Assembly: GCA_905250125.1 (NCBI GenBank)
Contig: CAJNOL010000268.1
Span: 76,000 to 139,999, forward strand
From: Rotaria sordida
Taxonomy: Eukaryota; Rotifera; Eurotatoria; Philodinida; Philodinidae
Length of the DNA stretch: 64,000 nt
Direction of reading: 5' to 3'
Shown: positions 56,886 through 64,000 of the stretch, one piece after another
Layout: every line of letters begins with the position of its first letter
How positions within the stretch are numbered: position 1 is the stretch's first letter
Notes under the pieces: model-generated
The model's database searches: none
Told to the model about the DNA's origin: nothing
Seen by the model: only the letters and a program-made list of their open reading frames with translations
Translations under genes and position numbers: made by a program

Positions 56886-57895
56886 AAATATCTAAATCTA
56901 CTAACAACAATCTATGTATATATTAAAAAAAAAAGAAAAACCAATATGTCTGTCAATTTTCTTTTTCTTTTTTTTTTGTTTATTAAATGTATCATTTCTT
57001 CAGTTATAAATATTTTATTCGAATTGCATTGTATACTTTTGCTAATCGTAAAACTTTTCGTAAATGCACACCATCGAGACTTTTGAAAAAGTGTTCACTA
57101 TTGAGAGATATTCTTCTATGAGAGATGTCGTATGTTTTAGTGCAATACAAAACTGTGCTTTGTTTCACAAAGTCCTGTATTATTGTTTTGCTCTTGTTGA
57201 TATATGGGAATTTGATAAACATTGCTGGACAATTTATTCAAATATATGAATCATTTCAGGCAAAACGGAGCATATCCACCTTTCATTTGACTTTGGTTCT
57301 TTGCAAGAGTTATTTTTCTAAGTAAGTGCGATTACCATCGACATATGTAAAAATGTTGGCTCTTTCAGCTGACTATTAATTAAAAAGCCATTGGCGAACA
57401 ATCCTCTAACCATATGAAGAAAAAAACTCTGCATCAAGTCGGAGTTTTTTCATCTGAAATACGTGAAATTAAAATCGATGTCTTTTTTGTGTCACATAGC
57501 TAACGCTAGTTTTTTTTAATACTAATAACTCCTCTGAACAAAGGTTTCTAGCGCTGATCTTTTCAAAGTATCTCGAATAACTTAATACACATATAACATA
57601 TAAAAATTAGCTCTATTATTCCATTTCTGTACGATTAAATAAAAGGATAGTAAAGAAATATGCTTCAAAATAGGTAGAGTAAAATAATCTCCCTGTTATT
57701 TGCAAGAGTAACTGCATCGTGTTTCACATTTTAATCCCATAGGGATTGCGCTAACAATTTTATTCTTTGGATTACTTCCAATATTTTGTGATGTAATAAC
57801 AACAATACGAGAATCGTACAAAAAAGGAAGCATATATATCAAACAAGAAATTTTCTTTTCTTAATTATTATCAAAAGAAAAAAACACATTCACAA
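56886..57895. other. Convergent intergenic region between CDK2AP and TRMT61A
   Basis: The CDK2AP 3'UTR comes first. No gene is recognised. 57690-57765 holds a copy of a short dispersed repeat. Open frames of 61-72 codons near 57004-57325 overlap each other and have no family resemblance. Confidence 0.35.
57690..57765 (+). repeat. Dispersed short repeat, copy 3
   Basis: TAATCTCCCTGTTATTTGC, then CATCGTGTTTCACATTTTAA and TCCCATAGGGATTGCGCTAA. The centre AATCCCATAGGGATT is a perfect hairpin. Related copies lie at 40716-40772 and 44085-44148. Confidence 0.65.
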
Positions 57896-59109
<1,214 letters not shown>

Positions 59110-59234
59110 AGTCCTTTGTTTGTTTTTAAAATTAAATCTAAAAATCATTTATTATCACTAAATCTTGTTCTTCTATTTTTTCCTTAGAGAAATAAAATAA
59201 AAACGAAACAAACAACTGCTTATATTTAAAAGTT

Positions 59235-61421
59235 CTATTGAACTTCTTTTAAAGATAATAATTTCTCTTCAAGTTCATCAGGTTTAAATACACCATGTTC
59301 TGTTATTATACCAGTTATCAAATGAGCAGGTGTTATATCAAAGGCTGGATTCCACACTTGAACACCTGAGATACAAAAAAAAAAACCAGGAGATCAAAAT
59401 TTATTTGTCAAGATTTTACCTTCTGCAGCAATATTTATCCCTTTGATACTTGTCATTTCTCTTGATGGACGTTGCTCAATAACAATTTCATTTCCTGTTT
59501 GTTTCGTTAAATCAATTGATGTTGTTGGTGCAGCAACATAAAATGGAATATGATGATGTTTAGCAAGTATAGCTAATTGATAAGTACCAATTTTATTAGC
59601 TGTATCGCCATTTGCTGTTATTCGATCAGCACCAACAATAACAGCATGAATTGGTTCTTTTTGCATTAAAAAACCAGCCATGGAATCACAGATCAGTGTA
59701 TGTGGAATACGATCATGTAATAATTCATAAGCAGTTAATCTTGAACCTTGATTATATGGTCGAGTTTCTGTAAAATATACTAATTGAAGAGCATCATTTA
59801 CTGCTAATTGTCGAATAACACCAAGAGCTGTACCAAAACCAACAGTTGCTAATGAACCAGTATTACAATGAGTTAAAACATTTAATTTTTTATGATTAGT
59901 ATTATTTTGACATATAGCTTCAGCACCATAACGACCAATTGATCGATTATCAGCAAGATCACGTTCAAGAAATTGTTCCATAAAAACAAGTAATTCATCA
60001 ATATATGAGGATACATTTCCGTGCTTATTACTCAATGGAATCAAATAATCAATTATCGTTTTAGCAGCATCTGTTAAATTAACTGCAGTTGGTCGAGCAG
60101 TTAATAAATAATTAAGTTCAGCAGTAACAAATTGTTGAACTGATGAAACTGAATCAAATTTTGATCGAGAATTATTTAATTCAATAGCAAGACTCAATAC
60201 ACCGCATACAGCTATTGCAGGAGCACCTTAAAAGAAATATGATCTTATTTATTATTTGTGACTTTTTATCAGAAATCAAAAAAAAAAGAAATAAATCTTA
60301 AACATGAAAATGAAATTTCTTATTAACTAATCTAATTCAAAATACTTCGTATTTTCCTATTAAACTTTTATGTGTATTATAAGCCTCTTAGTACTCTCAT
60401 TCTATTAACAGATATATATATATATTTACGTAAATTAACTATAATTGTCTTGATATTCGTTATACCATCAAACAACGTGATAAAGATAGAATATGTATCA
60501 AAAATTAAGTTTCCATGCGTCCCAATTTTCTTTGCCATTTTAAATGCTAGAAAGTTCAGATTGGTTTTAAAATGTAGCCAAGATGTGGTGCTATAAAACT
60601 TAACAGAGTCCGATTTTTCGATTCTCTCCTAACTTGTGTTCCTAGAAAACTTCTCAGATGATTTGGCTATATTAAGTTGTAGAACTAATTTTTGCCTTCA
60701 TTTTGACATTAGGCCAAGCTTTCTAGCGTTTAAAATTATGGAGAAATCTGGGACGCAAGGAAACGTAAAAATCAAAATTTTTCAGAAAAAAACGTTATCT
60801 TTCTGTGTATGAGGGTTGAGAAAAACACATATAATATCCTTGGATCTCATCATAAAATCAATAAACTATAGTACATTCGAGAGGAGACACTTTGCTCTAT
60901 CTAACAAACTATAAATCACAAAATCGATAAATTTTGACCAAAATTGGCTTCCTCTCAGGGAGCTCCTTTAACAAGAATTAATCTCAGAAATAAGTTACAA
61001 AACTCTCACAATTAAATCTCCTTAATCAGTAACGAAATCATTTGTTTTTTTATAGATAATGAACACGGTCTCAACATCTATAATTCAATAGGTCATCATG
61101 ACATACATTAGTCATTTACATAAGTCTACTATAAAATAAAGTTTCAGTATATTAACTAATCTATTGCCAGTAGATCGGCATTTATCATTTACATATCTGC
61201 CCTATATTTTATATTAAAAATATGATTTGTAAATATTTTTAGATAAAGTGTATTGTTATTTAGTTTATACCTCGAATTGACATTGTATGGATAGCTTTCC
61301 ATGCATCATCAACGGAATTAATAGGAATATAACTTGATTCATCAGGTAATTTTAGCTGATCCAAAATTGATAATGAACCACGCTGATAACAAATAGCTTT
61401 TAATGTTTGATCGTCTTGCAT
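59235..61421 (-). CDS. MRI1: Methylthioribose-1-phosphate isomerase
   Basis: Exons (minus) 61271-61421, 59420-60226, 59235-59365 give 1089 nt (362 residues; human 369). The enzyme interconverts methylthioribose-1-phosphate and methylthioribulose-1-phosphate in the methionine salvage pathway. The start [20 protein letters not shown] is typical. IHTMSIRG joins GAPAIAV across the first splice. Conserved blocks include [20 protein letters not shown] with the catalytic Cys, [29 protein letters not shown] with the catalytic Asp, [19 protein letters not shown], and [20 protein letters not shown] near the end. It is the eIF2B-related isomerase rather than eIF2B itself, as shown by the RG-GAPAI and NTGSLAT motifs. 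Intron 1 (60227-61270, ~1.04 kb) contains an inverted repeat. Confidence 0.96.
60455..60830. repeat. Inverted repeat in MRI1 intron 1
   Basis: TTTCCATGCGTCCCAATTTT followed by CTTTGCCATTTTAAATGC and TAGAAAG (about 60508-60553) pairs with the inverse at about 60718-60764 (CTTTCTAGCGTTTAAAATTA, then GGGACGCAAGGAAA). Outer parts pair more weakly. No open frame of interest. Confidence 0.6.
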
Positions 61422-61686
61422 AACTAAAATTTAAAAATATATTTTAAATAACTTCTCAAATTATTTGATCTTTCTTTATTATGCGGTTCATGTCATCTAT
61501 GTGAATAAATAAAAACATTAAGATGAAACACCAAAAAATATTATAATAATAATACAATAAAATATTTATGAAAGACACAAAAATTCAAAACACAATGAGA
61601 ACAGATCACGAGTGCATGATTTTTGAAAGGTCACCAAGTTCATAAGAGATTCTTTAAAAGTTTGATTTTTAAGATTGTTGTTATTC

Positions 61687-64000
61687 TTATGGAGAAAGAA
61701 TATCATCATCACGCATATCTGGTCCCGATTCATCAAGAAAATATCCAGCACGTGGCGATGATCTTTCACAACGGCAACAAAAATCACATCCATCAGCAGC
61801 TGAATTGCCCAATTTACGCCACATTTCAAAATTTGGTATATGTTCAAGACCACGAGCACCATGTTTTATATGCATAAATACAGCTCCGATAACTAAATAA
61901 GCAATTGCTATACTGAAAAAACTAAACAAAAGAATATAATTCATAAAAAAAAACAGTAAAAAAACTAAATTTAGTCATTTACATAATAAGAAAGATGGCA
62001 CCACCACTTAATTTCTTATTTTTTTCTACAGCTGGACACATTTCGGAAACTTGTAATTCAAACATATAATCACAATGTTGATCAGTATCTGTATGCGCTT
62101 GAAGAACCGTAGGATCAGTCTAGAGAAACAAATAATCCAAGTTAAATATAGATCATTTTTTAGGCATATATTTCAAAATTTAGAAAGATTCAAATTTCAT
62201 AGAAGTTTTATCACTAAATCAAACACTCATTTATTCTCGAAATAAACACTCTTAGGATCAACATATTGTGCACTTTTCGAATACGGATTTACAAAGGAAT
62301 GCTTGTAAATGTCAAATCGCTTTTGAATCGGAACTATATGGATCATGTAGGTTGTAGTGAGCTATGAATACCTTGAAAAGAGTTTGTTTGTTGCTACCGA
62401 GATACTCTAGTTTTTAGTAGAATGTCGTGATTCCCCTCAGAAACACCAAGAAAACTTAGTTTTGAATTTTGACTTGAAACTTTGCATAGAGATAGACTTT
62501 AACGAGAATAGCTTATTGTGAAAGTTCCAGATTTTTTGATAGTGTCGATTCTCTGAAATACGAACATCAGAATTTACCTTTGTATATGATCGGTATGAAA
62601 AACATGCGCCTATCATAGCCGTATCTTAGGATCGAAGCGATCAAAAGATTTGAAACTTTTACAATAAACTATTCTCATTAAGACGTGTCTCTATGAAAAA
62701 TTTCATGTCGAAATTAGAAAATCAGTTTTTCTAGTATTCCTGAGAAGGACACTACGGCATTATATTAGAAAATTCAGTATCTTGATAGTAATACGCTATT
62801 AGCCCGAAGCGTTTTCCGCGTATTTATAGCTGATTAGAATCTACATGATGCACATATTCCCAACTCAAACGCAATGTGCCGTTTAGAAACGTTTCCTCAT
62901 AAGAAATTTTATCTCAGTTTTTTGTTCGAGAGTAGTAAGATAATCTTTGAAAGATCAAAAAAAACGAGTTTGGATGGAAAATATGAGCCGAAATTTCTCG
63001 TGCAAATGGTTGCTTATTTTTGTCTGCTTGAAAGTATCTCAGACGAATCGGAAACTATAGATGATGATTAGAATTTCGTGTCTATTTTTGTTTGAAACTA
63101 GTGAAGAAATTTTTTTTACAAGCGCAAAAAATTATATTGAATGGCGAACCAATACGCTTTTTCTAGTCATTATCAGCACCTTTTCCAAGGTACCAAAAAA
63201 AATATTTGAGTCGATTGTGTTTTGTCAAGCGAATACTTCTTAAGAAAATCTTGTATTGAACTAAGCTTTGACTTTTACCTAAGCGAAACTATAAGTACTT
63301 TGCTAGGACCTTCTTTCTATATGAAATGCCTTTTGGTTAAAAAATCGATTTAAGAGAAACGAAAATTGAAGTCACCTATAGGAAAACACTCCAACAGTAC
63401 ATCTTACAGGATAGCTTCTGCTCTACAAACAATTTCGGCTCATCTGTTATCTATTACAGACGTTATTTTTTGTCTTTCTCTAAATTCAACTATAAAAAAA
63501 TGTAATTTAGATTTTTGCAAAGGGATTTTCTTTCATTTATTCGTTGTTGTTGTTGTTTTTTTTTCTCACCCTATTTTGTCCACAAACAAACATAATCGAA
63601 GCAGAACGTGTTGAATTATTACAAATATTTTTATATGGATCACCATTTCTATAAGTTAAAAGTATCCAATTATCTAAAATAGAATAATATTGTTTGTTTT
63701 AAGTTTATTTAATAATCGAGAAGAATATAGATGAACCTCCTCGAACAAAATTGACTTGATCTAATTTTCCGAGAACATACGAAGAATTATTTTCTTTCTG
63801 AATAATAGCCGTGTTATTCGCTAAATTATTAGGCGATGAACATATTCCAATAAAATATGTTAATCCTTTGTTTGACACTGTAAAACTAAATAAAGAGAAA
63901 ATTAAATCATAAATAATGAAATATAAGAATATTATTTACTTTTTTCCAAAGATTTTCCATTTTCGCATTTTCTCATAGATCTCTTCATTATGTTCATCTT
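61687..64000 (-). CDS. M6PR: Cation-dependent mannose-6-phosphate receptor, 5' end beyond the window
   Basis: Exons (minus) 63940-64000 (partial), 63737-63885, 63570-63673, 61983-62119, 61687-61912. M6PR carries mannose-6-phosphate-tagged lysosomal enzymes from Golgi to endosomes. The luminal MRH domain shows YFIGICSSP, GKLDQVNFVRGG, NWILLTYRNGDPY, STRSASIMFVC and CDYMFELQVSEMC. The Gln (in IIQKEN), Arg (in STRSAS) and Glu (in MFELQ) appear to match the ligand-contacting residues of the vertebrate receptor. One TM helix (GGAIFLIIIAIAYLVIGAVF) precedes the cytosolic tail GARGLEHIPNFEMWRKLGNS then AADGCDFCCR, very close to the vertebrate tail. The end DDDILSP is an acidic-dileucine-like sorting signal. 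The signal peptide and first cysteines lie past 64000. The intron at 62120-63569 (1.45 kb) contains a repeat element. Confidence 0.95.
62395..62795. repeat. Imperfect inverted-repeat element in M6PR intron
   Basis: TTTTGACTTGAAACTTTGCA followed by TAGAGATAGACTTTAACGAG (left) pairs with the inverse of CTCATTAAGACGTGTCTCTA and TGAAAAATTTCATGTCG (right), and the outer GATACTCTAG pairs with the inverse of CAGTATC. The arms match the element in NUP93 intron 8 (3795-4195), so the two are copies of one family. The loop (62545-62640) is unlike that copy. Confidence 0.7.

Overview
This is a eukaryotic, animal-type window. It is very AT-rich, genes are split by GT-AG introns, and most introns are about 45-70 bp with a minority of 0.3-3.2 kb. 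The protein set (NUP93, Kv7/KCNQ channel, matrix metalloproteinase, cation-dependent mannose-6-phosphate receptor, RASEF-type Rab, PACT centrosomal protein, CDK2AP, WBP2) is metazoan. Base composition, tiny introns and dense gene packing would fit a small invertebrate such as a bdelloid rotifer, but that assignment is inference. One 100-N assembly gap lies at 30880-30979.

Layout, left to right. 1-283 (-): two exons of an unrecognised gene running off the left edge. 535-7758 (-): NUP93, 13 exons. 8049-11148 (+): coiled-coil transmembrane protein resembling CCPG1/PBXIP1, head-to-head with NUP93. 11.5-14.1 kb: palindromic repeats. 14303-15845 (+): SEPSECS. 16.1-17.6 kb: Tc1-type palindromic element and a hAT transposase relic. 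18433-19454 (-): secreted S1 protease. 19.5-22.4 kb: repeat-rich. 22471-22761 (+): LSM8. 23758-24503 (-): secreted LURP-one-like protein. 25036-28022 (-): compact PACT protein, head-to-head with a Tctex-type dynein light chain at 28569-29123 (+). 29633-31951 (+): EF-hand/Rab GTPase (RASEF-like), interrupted by the gap. 33963-39951 (+): WBP2, whose second intron hosts a complete matrix metalloproteinase gene on the other strand (35542-37393). 40180-44884 (+): DPP8/9-like peptidase. 45141-50327 (+): DDX21/DDX50-like helicase ending in three CCHC zinc knuckles. 50.4-54.3 kb: mariner relic and another inverted-repeat element. 54323-56024 (+): KCNQ channel. 56412-56885 (+): CDK2AP. 57896-59109 (-): TRMT61A. 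59235-61421 (-): MRI1. 61687->64000 (-): M6PR, 5' end off the window.

Most genes are housekeeping and are not an operon or pathway cluster. The strongest non-genic signal is a set of imperfect inverted-repeat (foldback/MITE-like) elements of 0.3-1.9 kb. They lie between genes and inside nearly every introns-over-1-kb case I examined, and some introns consist almost entirely of one element. Exon coordinates were derived by hand from splice signals, reading-frame continuity and remembered family conservation. For each multi-exon gene given as complete the summed exon lengths are a multiple of three.
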